Below are positions 43,705-52,387 of a stretch of DNA of 64,000 nt, in pieces; the stretch's first letter is position 1; every line of letters starts with the position of its first letter. The notes below the pieces were generated by a model. That model ran no database searches, was not told the DNA's origin, and saw only the letters and a program-made list of their open reading frames with translations. The DNA comes from CAITJF01 sp032654645 (GTDB taxonomy: Bacteria > Pseudomonadota > Gammaproteobacteria > Burkholderiales > Gallionellaceae), in contig JAULAW010000005.1 in assembly GCA_032654645.1 (NCBI GenBank), positions 124,001 to 188,000 of the forward strand. The letters are read 5' to 3'. Position numbers and translations under genes: made by a program.

Positions 43705-45507
43705 ATGCGAACTCACTATTGCGGACAACTTAACGTTTCCAACCTTGGCCAGACCGTCACCCTGTGCGGCTGGTCGCATCGTCGCCGCGACCACGGCGGG
43801 GTGATTTTTATTGATTTGCGCGACCGCGAGGGCCTGGCGCAAGTGGTGTGCGATCCGGATCGCGCCGAGATGTTCGGTATTGCCGAATCGGTGCGCAACG
43901 AGTTTGTGCTGAAAGTGACAGGCCGTGTGCGCCGCCGTCCGGAAGGCACGGATAATCCCAACATTCCCAGCGGCGAGATCGAAATCCTGTGCCACGAGAT
44001 CGAGGTGCTGAATACTGCCGTCACCCCACCGTTCCAGTTGGATGACGAGAATCTATCCGAGAACGTTCGCCTGACGCACCGCGTGATAGACCTGCGCCGC
44101 CCGCAGATGCAGAAGAACATGATGCTGCGCTACAAGACCGCGCGCGCTTTCCGCCGCTTTCTCGACGACAAGGGTTTCATAGATATCGAAACGCCGATGC
44201 TGACCAAATCCACGCCGGAAGGCGCACGCGACTACCTGGTGCCGTCGCGCGTCCATGCCGGAGAATTCTTCGCGCTGCCGCAGTCACCGCAATTGTTCAA
44301 GCAGTTACTGATGGTGGCGGGGTTTGATCGCTACTATCAGATCACCAAATGCTTTCGCGACGAAGACCTGCGCGCCGACCGCCAGCCGGAATTCACCCAG
44401 GTGGATATCGAGACTTCCTTCCTCGGCGAAGAGGAAATCATGGCGCTGATGGAAGACATGATCCGCACCGTGTTCAGGGAAGTGCTGGAGGTCAAACTGC
44501 CCAACCCGTTTCCGCGTATGACCCATGCCGAGGCGATGGCGCGTTTCGGTTCGGACAAACCCGACCTGCGCGTGACGCTGGAACTCACTGAAGTCACAGA
44601 CGCGGTGAAGGATGTGGCGTTCAAGGTATTCGCCAGTGTCGCCAATCAGGCCAACGGGCGCGTAGCAGCGTTGCGTGTGCCGGGCGGTGCGTTGTTCACG
44701 CGAGGAGAAATTGACGACTATACCAAATTTGTCGGTATCTACGGTGCGAAGGGTTTGGCCTATATCAAGGTCAACGATGTCAGCCAGCTTAATGAAACCG
44801 GGCTGCAATCGCCCATCGTCAAGAACCTGAATGAAGCTGCGCTGAAGTCCATCATAGCCCGCACCGGCGCGCAAAACGGCGACATCATTTTCTTCGGCGC
44901 GGACAAGGCCAAGGTGGTGAACGATGCGCTGGGCGCATTGCGCGACAAAATCGGCCACGAGAAAAAATGCGTCACCGGTGCGGCGTGGGCGCCGCTGTGG
45001 GTGGTGGATTTTCCCATGTTTGAATACGACGAAGAAGCCAAGCGCTGGAATGCATGCCACCACCCGTTCACCTCGCCCAAGGATGAGCATTTTGCGTTAT
45101 TGGAAACTGACCCCGGTCGTTGCCTGGCCAAGGCTTACGACCTGGCCTTGAACGGTTCTGAAATCGGCGGCGGCTCGGTGCGTATCCATCAGGAAGCGGT
45201 GCAATCGCAAGTATTCCGCGCGCTCAACATCGGCGCGGAAGAAGCGCAGCTCAAGTTCGGTTTCCTGCTCGATGCGCTGCAATACGGCGCACCGCCGCAC
45301 GGCGGGCTGGCCTTCGGCCTGGACCGCATCGTAGCCATGATGACCGGCTCCGAATCCATCCGCGACGTGATCGCCTTTCCCAAGACCCAGCGCGCACAAT
45401 GTTTGCTGACCCAGGCACCCAGCCTGGTGGAAGAAAAACAGTTGCGAGAGTTGCACATCCGCCTGCGCCAGCAGACGCAGACTACGGTGGAAGTGACCAA
45501 GGAATAA
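43705..45507 (+). CDS. aspS: Aspartyl-tRNA synthetase
   Basis: 600 residues. N-terminal OB-fold anticodon domain (VTLCGWSHRRRDHGGVIFID), class II motif 2 CFRDEDLRADRQPEFTQVD, bacterial insertion domain, and motif 3 GLAFGLDRIVAMM. ATG 43705. In most relatives nudB comes next; here an Mrr gene, an RNase and a barstar gene stand between, so this is a second accessory insertion point. Confidence 0.97.
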   Translation: MRTHYCGQLNVSNLGQTVTLCGWSHRRRDHGGVIFIDLRDREGLAQVVCDPDRAEMFGIAESVRNEFVLKVTGRVRRRPEGTDNPNIPSGEIEILCHEIEVLNTAVTPPFQLDDENLSENVRLTHRVIDLRRPQMQKNMMLRYKTARAFRRFLDDKGFIDIETPMLTKSTPEGARDYLVPSRVHAGEFFALPQSPQLFKQLLMVAGFDRYYQITKCFRDEDLRADRQPEFTQVDIETSFLGEEEIMALMEDMIRTVFREVLEVKLPNPFPRMTHAEAMARFGSDKPDLRVTLELTEVTDAVKDVAFKVFASVANQANGRVAALRVPGGALFTRGEIDDYTKFVGIYGAKGLAYIKVNDVSQLNETGLQSPIVKNLNEAALKSIIARTGAQNGDIIFFGADKAKVVNDALGALRDKIGHEKKCVTGAAWAPLWVVDFPMFEYDEEAKRWNACHHPFTSPKDEHFALLETDPGRCLAKAYDLALNGSEIGGGSVRIHQEAVQSQVFRALNIGAEEAQLKFGFLLDALQYGAPPHGGLAFGLDRIVAMMTGSESIRDVIAFPKTQRAQCLLTQAPSLVEEKQLRELHIRLRQQTQTTVEVTKE

Positions 45508-45510
45508 GGA

Positions 45511-46422
45511 ATGGCGATTCCTGATTATCAGACGTTGATGCTGCCGTTGCTGAAGGTATTAGCTGATAAGCAGGAGCGCTCATTGCGCGAGGTGGTTGCG
45601 TTGCTTGCCGATGAGTTTGATCTGAACGAGGAAGAGCGTGGGCAGTTACTGCCAAGTGGTGGCCAATCAATCATTTCGAATCGCGTCGCATGGGCGAAAA
45701 CTTACTTGAAAAAGGCAGGGCTAGTTGATCAACCAAAACGAGGTTATGTGCAGTTGACGACAAGTGGCGAGAAGGTTATCAAGTCACATCCAACACAAGT
45801 CAATATAAAGTTTCTTGAGCAATTTCAGAACTTTGTTGCTTTCAGGGATAGCCAGCAGCAGATAGGTTTACAGCAGGTTTCTCCATGTTCAAATGACCAG
45901 AGCGCGACCCCAGAGGAATTAATTGAAAGTGGTGCGAAAACAATTCGCAAAGAATTGGCTGAAGAAGTTTTGCAGCGAATTAAAAGCTGTTCACCGGCTT
46001 TCTTCGAGCGCCTAGTGGTCGAGTTGCTAGTTAAAATGGGCTATGGCGGCACACGGCAAGACGCTGGGCGTGCAATCGGACGCAGTGGCGACGAAGGAAT
46101 TGACGGTGTCATTCACGAAGACCGTTTGGGGCTGGATGTAATTTATCTCCAGGCGAAACGCTGGGAAGCCGTGGTGGGGCGTCCGGAGATTCAGAAGTTT
46201 GTCGGTGCCTTGCAAGGACAACGTGCAAAGAAGGGAGTGTTCATCACCACATCGGACTTCACCAAGGAAGCCGTCGAATACGTGCGCAACATTGACAACA
46301 AGGTGGTGCTGATTAACGGTGCGCTGTTGGCAAACCTGATGATAGACCACAACGTGGGCGTATCTCTTGCTGCGACCTACGAAATCAAGAAAATCGACTC
46401 AGACTATTTCCTTGAGGAATAG
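45511..46422 (+). CDS. mrr: Mrr-type restriction endonuclease
   Basis: 303 residues. N-terminal winged helix domain (about 1-95, IPDYQTLMLPLLKVLADKQE, VDQPKRGYVQLT) and a C-terminal Mrr catalytic domain with FFERLVVELLVKMGYGG, the Asp in SGDEGIDGVIHED and the QAK in DVIYLQAKRW (PD-(D/E)XK core). Mrr cuts DNA with foreign methylation. All catalytic residues are present. The gene starts three bases after the aspS stop and looks more AT-rich than aspS, which suggests recent arrival. Confidence 0.93.
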   Translation: MAIPDYQTLMLPLLKVLADKQERSLREVVALLADEFDLNEEERGQLLPSGGQSIISNRVAWAKTYLKKAGLVDQPKRGYVQLTTSGEKVIKSHPTQVNIKFLEQFQNFVAFRDSQQQIGLQQVSPCSNDQSATPEELIESGAKTIRKELAEEVLQRIKSCSPAFFERLVVELLVKMGYGGTRQDAGRAIGRSGDEGIDGVIHEDRLGLDVIYLQAKRWEAVVGRPEIQKFVGALQGQRAKKGVFITTSDFTKEAVEYVRNIDNKVVLINGALLANLMIDHNVGVSLAATYEIKKIDSDYFLEE

Positions 46423-46469
46423 CACGTCATGTCCCATCTGGGTTTAACTTCAAAAACCAAGCGTTCGTC

Positions 46470-46489
46470 ATTCCCGCGAAGGCGGGAAT
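46470..46489. repeat. REP-like palindrome ATTCCCGC-GAAG-GCGGGAAT
   Basis: Perfect 8-bp arms, located after mrr. Same core as at 39042-39069 and 46567-46586. Confidence 0.85.
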
Positions 46490-46566
46490 ACAGCGCCATG
46501 AACACGCCGCGTAGCAGACAAAACCCTGATGTTGATCCGCCGCGCGGAGATTCTCATCCCTGCTGG

Positions 46567-46586
46567 ATTCCCGCCTGCGCGGGAAT
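46567..46586. repeat. REP-like palindrome ATTCCCGC-CTGC-GCGGGAAT
   Basis: Perfect 8-bp arms ending 10 bases before the RNase ATG. With the copy at 46470 it frames a 77-base non-coding stretch. The region just before the start has no clear ribosome site apart from it. Confidence 0.85.
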
Positions 46587-46595
46587 GACGGTTTC

Positions 46596-46979
46596 ATGAG
46601 TCGCGCTTCCATGAGAAGGCAGGCAACGGTGTTTGGCGTACTGTTTGCGCTGCTTTTCACCTCTTTTTCCGCTTTCAGTTTTACCTTTGATCAGGCCAGC
46701 ACTGCGCAGACCATCGCAGTATCCGCTCTTCCGCCCGAAGCGCGCGACACCTTGCGCCTCATCAAGCGGGGCGGGCCGTTTTCCTTTCCGCGCGATGGCG
46801 TGGTGTTCGGCAACTACGAGCATCGCCTGCCGCAACAACCTCGAGGCTATTATCACGAATACACGGTGAAGACGCCGGGTGCGCGCAATCGCGGCGCGCG
46901 GCGTATAGTGTGCGGGCCGCTGCCGGAGTGCTATTACAGCGGCGACCACTACCGGACTTTCAAGCATATTCGGGAGTAA
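46596..46979 (+). CDS. Secreted barnase-type guanyl-preferring ribonuclease
   Basis: 127 residues from ATG 46596 (or 46611). After a signal peptide (VFGVLFALLFTSFSAFS) comes a microbial RNase domain of the N1/T1 family. Residues matching the barnase catalytic triad are Glu in YYHEYTVKTPG, Arg in GARRIVCG and His in YSGDHYRTFKHIRE. The gene is followed after three bases by a barstar-type inhibitor, as expected for this enzyme. It may serve in competition or nutrient use. Confidence 0.9.
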   Translation: MSRASMRRQATVFGVLFALLFTSFSAFSFTFDQASTAQTIAVSALPPEARDTLRLIKRGGPFSFPRDGVVFGNYEHRLPQQPRGYYHEYTVKTPGARNRGARRIVCGPLPECYYSGDHYRTFKHIRE

Positions 46980-46982
46980 GTT

Positions 46983-47378
46983 ATGGACGATCTTGCACGG
47001 CGCCTGATGGATGTGAACGAGGCGGGCACGTATCACATGAATTGCCAACCGGATGAATTGCACATGGCTATCGCGCAGGCGGGCTTTGCGATGTTTGAGG
47101 TAAACCTGACGGCAGTGCAGGGCAAAGGGGAGTTTCTAGCAGCCGTGGCGCAGGCGGTCAAGGCGCCAGAGTGGTTCGGCCACAACTGGGACGCGCTGGC
47201 CGATGCGCTGGGCGATTTATCCTGGCATCCTGCGCCGGGTTATGTGCTGGTGCTGCATGGCGGTGGCGAGACGCTGGGCTTGAGCGTAGAAGAACGGGCA
47301 ATCGCCACGGAAATTTTTGTCGGCACGGTGAATTTTTGGAAGTTGCAGGGCAAGCCGTTCTGGGTGTTTTTCTGCTGA
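46983..47378 (+). CDS. Barstar-family ribonuclease inhibitor
   Basis: 131 residues with the barstar pattern: GKGEFLAAVAQAVKAPEWFG then HNWDALADALGDLSW, the helix-loop that plugs the RNase active site. It is cytosolic (no signal peptide) and protects the cell before RNase export. It overlaps the nudB start. The N-terminal 40 residues are longer than in barstar itself. Confidence 0.92.
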   Translation: MDDLARRLMDVNEAGTYHMNCQPDELHMAIAQAGFAMFEVNLTAVQGKGEFLAAVAQAVKAPEWFGHNWDALADALGDLSWHPAPGYVLVLHGGGETLGLSVEERAIATEIFVGTVNFWKLQGKPFWVFFC

Positions 47379-47824
47379 TGCCATACAAGCAACCGATCTC
47401 AGCGCTTATCGTTATCTTTACTTCCGCGCTTGATTTATTGCTGCTGGAGCGCGCCGATTATCCCGGCTACTGGCAATCGGTGACCGGCAGTCGCGACGGG
47501 GAGGAATTGCAGCACGAAACGGCCATGCGTGAGGTGGGCGAGGAGACCGGACTGGATGCCACTCGCTATGCGCTGACGGATTGGCAGGTACAGAATGTGT
47601 ACGAGATTTATGCCAAGTGGCAGCATCGCTACCCGCCCGGCACCACGCACAACACCGAGCATGTGTTCGGGTTGGAATTACCCGGCATGTTGCCTGTCCA
47701 ATTGTCGCCGCGCGAACATTTGAGTTACATCTGGTTGCCATGGCGGGAAGCTGCGGAAAAGGTTTTTTCGCCGAGCAACCGCGCGGCAATTCTGCAATTA
47801 CCCGAGAGAGTGTGTCATGTCTGA
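47378..47824 (+). CDS. nudB: Dihydroneopterin triphosphate pyrophosphohydrolase
   Basis: 148 residues from ATG 47378, overlapping the barstar stop. It removes pyrophosphate in folate synthesis. The Nudix box reads TGSRDGEELQHETAMREVGE ending EETG, and KQPISALIVIFTSALDLLLL and HNTEHVFGLELP fit NudB. It overlaps nadA by eight bases. Confidence 0.92.
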   Translation: MPYKQPISALIVIFTSALDLLLLERADYPGYWQSVTGSRDGEELQHETAMREVGEETGLDATRYALTDWQVQNVYEIYAKWQHRYPPGTTHNTEHVFGLELPGMLPVQLSPREHLSYIWLPWREAAEKVFSPSNRAAILQLPERVCHV

Positions 47825-48914
47825 CAACGATATTTCTATCGCGTATGACCATCCACTTGCTGACAACCAGGGCAGTTGCACTACGCTGGCATGGGCGAAA
47901 AAACCGCGTGAGCCGCTGCCGCAGGAGAAAATGGCATTGATCGAGCGCATCAAGCATTTGCTCCAGCAACAGGATGCTGTGCTTGTAGCGCATTACTATG
48001 TGCATCCCGATTTGCAGGATATGGCCGAGGCGACCGGCGGCTTGGTGTCGGATTCGCTGGATATGGCGAATTTCGGCCAGCAGCATTCGGCCAAAACGCT
48101 GGTGGCGGCGGGGGTGCGTTTCATGGGCGAGACGGCGAAAATACTCAACCCGGAAAAACGTGTGCTGATGCCGGATATGGAGGCGGAATGCTCGCTCGAT
48201 CTGGGTTGTCCGGCGGACGAGTTCGCCGCATTTTGCGATGCGCATCCCGACCGCACCGTGGTGGTGTACGCCAACACCAGCGCGGCAGTAAAGGCGCGTG
48301 CCGACTGGATGGTGACCAGTTCCATCGCATTGCCCATCGTCAGGTATCTGAAAGAGCAGGGGCAAAAAATCCTGTGGGCGCCGGATCGGCATCTGGGTGC
48401 TTACGTCCAGCAGCAGACCGGTGCGGACATGCTGTTGTGGCAGGGTGCGTGCGTGGTGCATGACGAATTCAAGGCGAAAGAGTTGCTTGAACTCAAGGCG
48501 CAACATCCGCTGGCGAAGGTGCTGGTGCACCCGGAATCACCGCGCGCGGTGATACAGCTGGCCGATGTCGTGGGTTCCACCACGCAGCTTATCAAGGCCA
48601 CGCAAACCCTCTCCGCGCGCGAATTCATTGTGGCCACCGATAGCGGTATCTTGCATAAGATGCGCACCCTGTCGCCGGATAAAGTATTTCTGGAAGCGCC
48701 GACATCCGGTGCCGGTGCGAATTGCACCAGTTGCAATCATTGTCCGTGGATGGCGATGAACGGTTTGGTTAACCTTGCTGAAGTGCTGGAAACTGGTAAA
48801 AACGAAATTTATGTCGATCCGGCAATCGGGCGTAGAGCCAAGGTATCTATCGAGCGTATGCTGGATTTCGCACGGCAGATTAATCTTCCCACGCGCGGCA
48901 TTGGCAATGCTTAA
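47817..48914 (+). CDS. nadA: Quinolinate synthase
   Basis: 365 residues. It condenses iminoaspartate with dihydroxyacetone phosphate for NAD synthesis. Conserved parts are AHYYVHPDLQDMAEATGG, LMPDMEAECSLDLGC, ADWMVTSSIAL and the final cluster motif CTSCNHCPWMAMN. Three cysteines of the 4Fe-4S cluster are present. It starts in the end of nudB. Confidence 0.96.
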   Translation: MSDNDISIAYDHPLADNQGSCTTLAWAKKPREPLPQEKMALIERIKHLLQQQDAVLVAHYYVHPDLQDMAEATGGLVSDSLDMANFGQQHSAKTLVAAGVRFMGETAKILNPEKRVLMPDMEAECSLDLGCPADEFAAFCDAHPDRTVVVYANTSAAVKARADWMVTSSIALPIVRYLKEQGQKILWAPDRHLGAYVQQQTGADMLLWQGACVVHDEFKAKELLELKAQHPLAKVLVHPESPRAVIQLADVVGSTTQLIKATQTLSAREFIVATDSGILHKMRTLSPDKVFLEAPTSGAGANCTSCNHCPWMAMNGLVNLAEVLETGKNEIYVDPAIGRRAKVSIERMLDFARQINLPTRGIGNA

Positions 48915-48980
48915 GCACAGCTATTCAGCAACAGAAATCAGAAATGCGGTACTTGCCCGGAGATTCACGGGCAAGCGATC

Positions 48981-49109
48981 CTAATGCCCTTCAGAAACAG
49001 GTTTAGCCTCGACATAAAACCCCTGGCTCCGCAATTCCTGGGCTTTTTCCCAAGTGGCAACAATGGTATAGCGCAGGACATCGTGATAGTAGACACGTAG
49101 CTTAAGCAT
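48981..49109 (-). CDS. 42-residue small protein of unknown function
   Basis: ATG at 49107-49109 with a strong GGAGG about six bases upstream (49113-49118). The sequence MLKLRVYYHDVLRYTIVATW then EKAQELRSQGFYVEAKPVSE resembles a compact beta-alpha-beta unit. It is soluble and not recognised. The TTATAC on the coding strand near 49185-49190 could be its -10 box. The ribosome site is better than for many known genes in the window, so I regard it as real. Confidence 0.65.
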   Translation of the reverse strand: MLKLRVYYHDVLRYTIVATWEKAQELRSQGFYVEAKPVSEGH

Positions 49110-49396
49110 GATAACCTCCAACTGTTAATTTTTACTTCACACACTGTAGGGTTTCTTACTTCCGAACTTGAATTTGCTACCCTTGTATAATCAACACGCA
49201 TATTACGTACCAAGGCTAAGCTATATTACAGAGAGTGGCTCTGACGCTTATATAAATGGTGTTGAGAGGCAACTTTGGCAAGGCTGTTGGGTTATAAAAA
49301 TGGCAATAATTTTTCTTAGTCTAAAAAATAAGAACTGAAAATGGGAAATCGAGAAGGTGGGATGTGGCAAACTTTGTTTTACTGAATTGACACGTT

Positions 49397-50137
49397 ATGA
49401 CAGTTTTGCATATTGCCACCTACAATATTCATAAAGGGTTTTCCCATTTCAACCGGCGCGTTGTGCTGCATGAGTTGCGCGAGCGCTTGCGTGAACTTAA
49501 CGCCGACATCGTATTCCTGCAGGAAGTGCAGGGTGAGCGCAGCCACATTGCGCCACGCCATGCCGGTTACCCGGAACAACCACAGCATGAGTTTCTGGCA
49601 CACGAAATCTGGCCACACTGCGCTTACGGCATGAACGCGGTGTACGGATCCGGGCATCACGGCAATGCCATACTCAGCCGCTATCCCATCTTGCGCTGGG
49701 ATAACCAGGACATTTCCGCTCATGGCTTCGAACAGCGCGGTGTGCTGCATTGCGAGTTGGCCTTGCCGCAGCGTGAAGATGTCCTGCATTGCCTGTGCGT
49801 GCATCTCGGTCTGTTCAAGCGCGGGCGCGGGCGACAGTTCGGCGCGTTGGTGGACCGCGTCAACCGGCTGGTGCCGGAGCGTGCGCCACTGATCATTGCC
49901 GGGGATTTCAACGACTGGAACAACCATGCCGGACGCTTGCTGGTTCATGAGTTGCAACTGCATGAGGTTTTTGACAAGAGCCATGGCGGGCCGGCGCGCA
50001 GTTTTCCAGCCGGTATGCCGCTGCTGAGGATGGATCGCATTTACGTGCGTGGCATGGAAATCCGGCACAGCGACGTGCATGCGTGGAGAAAAATTTCCGA
50101 CCACGCGGCCTTGTCTGCAGCGCTTACCCTGCCATGA
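49397..50137 (+). CDS. Endonuclease/exonuclease/phosphatase-family protein
   Basis: 246 residues with the family's metal-site motifs: ATYNIHKGF, FLQEVQGERS, HHGNAILSR, IAGDFNDWNN and SDHAALSAAL. In bacteria this gene commonly precedes clsB, as here, where it overlaps by ATGA. Role is unproven; a phosphodiesterase linked to phospholipids is plausible. Confidence 0.92.
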   Translation: MTVLHIATYNIHKGFSHFNRRVVLHELRERLRELNADIVFLQEVQGERSHIAPRHAGYPEQPQHEFLAHEIWPHCAYGMNAVYGSGHHGNAILSRYPILRWDNQDISAHGFEQRGVLHCELALPQREDVLHCLCVHLGLFKRGRGRQFGALVDRVNRLVPERAPLIIAGDFNDWNNHAGRLLVHELQLHEVFDKSHGGPARSFPAGMPLLRMDRIYVRGMEIRHSDVHAWRKISDHAALSAALTLP

Positions 50138-51306
50138 GCGATACACATCTGGTTGATGGTCATCAGCTAGCCCTGTTGCGCAACGGTGAAGAGTATTTTC
50201 CGCGCCTTGTTTCCGCGATAGACAGTGCAGCCCGTTCGGTTTATCTGGAAACCTATATTTATGCTGCCGATTCCATCGGGCGTTTGATTTCTGAAGCGTT
50301 GCAGCGTGCGGCCATGCGAGGAGTGAAGGCGCATTTGTTACTGGATGGTTTCGGTAGCGCCAAATTGCCGCGTGAGTGGGTGGATGAGTTGCGCATGGCG
50401 GGTGTGGAGGTGTTGTGGTTCCGCCCGGAAATCGCGCGCTTCAGGTTGCGCCGCTATCGCCTGCGCCGCCTGCACCGCAAGCTGGCGGTGGTGGATGGGC
50501 GTATCGCTTTTGTGGGCGGTATAAATATCATCAACGATGTGCCGGGGGGGCAGCTTTCTGCGCCACGCCTGGATTATGCGGTGGAGGTGCAAGGTGGTGC
50601 GGTAGTGCGCATCCATGCAGCAATGCGGCGTTTGTGGCTGCTGGTGTCATGGACGAATTTTCGCCGGCAACGCGAGCACGCCAAATTTCAGATGGCGCAC
50701 GCCAATGCGGCAAAGCAAAAAATAGTTTTCCTGCTGTGCGACAATTTGCGCCATCGGCGTGACATCGAGCTGGCCTATCTTGACGCTATTGACGGTGCCC
50801 AGCGTGAAATCATCATCGCCAATGCCTACTTCCTGCCAGGTTTGCGCTTGCGTCGCGCTTTGTTAAATGCTTCACGGCGCGGGGTGCGCGTGGCGCTGCT
50901 GTTGCAGGGGCAAGTGGAATACCGTTTGCAGCACTATGCCATGCTCGCGCTTTATGACGAATTGCTGGGCGCAGGTGTAGAGATTCATGAATACCATGCC
51001 AGTTTCTTGCACGCCAAAGTGGCGGTAGTGGATGGATATTGGGCGACAGTAGGTTCATCTAATATTGACCCATTCAGCCTGTGGCTGGCGCGGGAAGCTA
51101 ACCTGGCAGTGCGTGATGCAGGGTTTGCAGAATCTTTGCGCGCCAGTTTGCTGCATGAGATGGCGCAAGGTGCGTATCCGGTTGCCCATGCCACCTGGCG
51201 TAAACAGGGCGTGTGGAGGCATCTGCTGGCACGTGTGAGTTATGCCGCTGTGCTCCTTCTGGCGGGTGTGTTCGGTTACGCGCGTGGACGCAATGAAAAT
51301 GCTTAG
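50134..51306 (+). CDS. clsB: Cardiolipin synthase B
   Basis: 390 residues from ATG 50134. Two phospholipase D motifs: HRKLAVVDGRIAFVGG (about residue 114) and HAKVAVVDGYWATVGSSN (about residue 292). There is a C-terminal hydrophobic anchor (VSYAAVLLLAGVFGYARG). It makes cardiolipin from phosphatidylglycerol and another phospholipid. This is the last clear core gene before the acquired region. Confidence 0.95.
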   Translation: MSDTHLVDGHQLALLRNGEEYFPRLVSAIDSAARSVYLETYIYAADSIGRLISEALQRAAMRGVKAHLLLDGFGSAKLPREWVDELRMAGVEVLWFRPEIARFRLRRYRLRRLHRKLAVVDGRIAFVGGINIINDVPGGQLSAPRLDYAVEVQGGAVVRIHAAMRRLWLLVSWTNFRRQREHAKFQMAHANAAKQKIVFLLCDNLRHRRDIELAYLDAIDGAQREIIIANAYFLPGLRLRRALLNASRRGVRVALLLQGQVEYRLQHYAMLALYDELLGAGVEIHEYHASFLHAKVAVVDGYWATVGSSNIDPFSLWLAREANLAVRDAGFAESLRASLLHEMAQGAYPVAHATWRKQGVWRHLLARVSYAAVLLLAGVFGYARGRNENA

Positions 51307-51489
51307 CTGCAAGCCCGTTACCTCGCCTACGACACGCTGGATGAGGCCTGCCATACTGCTGCGGAGGTGGATCAAGATTGTGGACAAATTCAGTGAAACT
51401 GAAAAACTCGATCAGGGAGAGAAGCCATTACAGGGCAACGCTGATCCAATGATGGTTGTGGCTAACAGAACAATCTGCAGAATCCAGAT

Positions 51490-52350
51490 TTAATGAGTCA
51501 ACCCAATGGTGATTATCGCCTCATGTGTCCCGTTATTGCCATGGCGGCTTGAAAAAGCATGCTTCGGCAGCGTAGTCATGGCTGTCTTGACTATATCGTC
51601 CAATCCGGAACGGATCATAAAGAACCTGTCATGCACATCCGGGGCATCTGGATTGTCATACATCTGGGCAAATATATGGATTTGATATTCTGAAGAATAA
51701 AAGGAATCAGGGTAATGTACACTGACCTCGATATCTTTTTTTGGCGCTTTGTTCCCCGTGTTTATTCTGATCTCATATGGCAAACGAGGCCCTGTAGCAT
51801 AGTCCTCAAAAATATCCTGAGTTGAAGGAGAAACAGTAGCGGATATCGTGACATCCTGAGTCCCGTCAAAAGATCCGGCAGGAAATACGACTGATGCAAA
51901 CCCCACAAGATCCACCGCATCCCCAATAGGAGGTATTTTGGCGGTCACAGTGTGTTCTTCAAGGCTCATTATGGTTACGATAATCTGTGCATCAGCTTCA
52001 CCTGTTACATTGACCGAAATGTCATTTTTATTTTGGAGTTTTACAGGCTTTGTAAGCATCTTAAACTGTTTGCCAAGTTCACTTGAAGAAACGATGATCT
52101 CCCCGTTTATTCCAATTGTGCCTCTGGCTATCCCTTTTTCACCGCCATTTCCGTTTTGCAACGAAACGATAAACTTCTGACCGGCGTCCTGAACGGTAAA
52201 GCTCTTAACTGCTTGATGGAATTTGCCGCGCTCGCTGGGAAAAAATTCCGGTCCAAAGACAACCGACTGCCCATAGGCGCAAGAAACCAGACCATTGCAA
52301 AAATACAATGTCAGCCCTGCCAAAATCAAGCTATGGGATATCTTTCTCAT
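51490..52350 (-). CDS. Exported protein of unknown function
   Basis: 286 residues from ATG 52350 (AAAGGTGA eight bases upstream). A signal peptide (ISHSLILAGLTLYFCNGLVS) is followed by an all-beta, Ig-like sequence (VQDAGQKFIVSLQNGNGGEK, LQNKNDISVNVTGEADAQII) and a second part, VVFPAGSFDGTQDVTISATV, like ZU5-type folds. The C-terminal part (HDRFFMIRSGLDDIVK) is not recognised. It is last in a seven-gene minus-strand operon with an ABC system and a binding protein, so an envelope role is likely. Confidence 0.6.
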   Translation of the reverse strand: MRKISHSLILAGLTLYFCNGLVSCAYGQSVVFGPEFFPSERGKFHQAVKSFTVQDAGQKFIVSLQNGNGGEKGIARGTIGINGEIIVSSSELGKQFKMLTKPVKLQNKNDISVNVTGEADAQIIVTIMSLEEHTVTAKIPPIGDAVDLVGFASVVFPAGSFDGTQDVTISATVSPSTQDIFEDYATGPRLPYEIRINTGNKAPKKDIEVSVHYPDSFYSSEYQIHIFAQMYDNPDAPDVHDRFFMIRSGLDDIVKTAMTTLPKHAFSSRHGNNGTHEAIITIGLTH

Positions 52351-52387
52351 GATCACGATCACCTTTAAAGGCGCCGGTTTCGGGTGA

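Noticed and set aside
47418..48530. 370-codon minus-strand frame opposite nudB-nadA
   Set aside because: Shadow of two well-identified genes.
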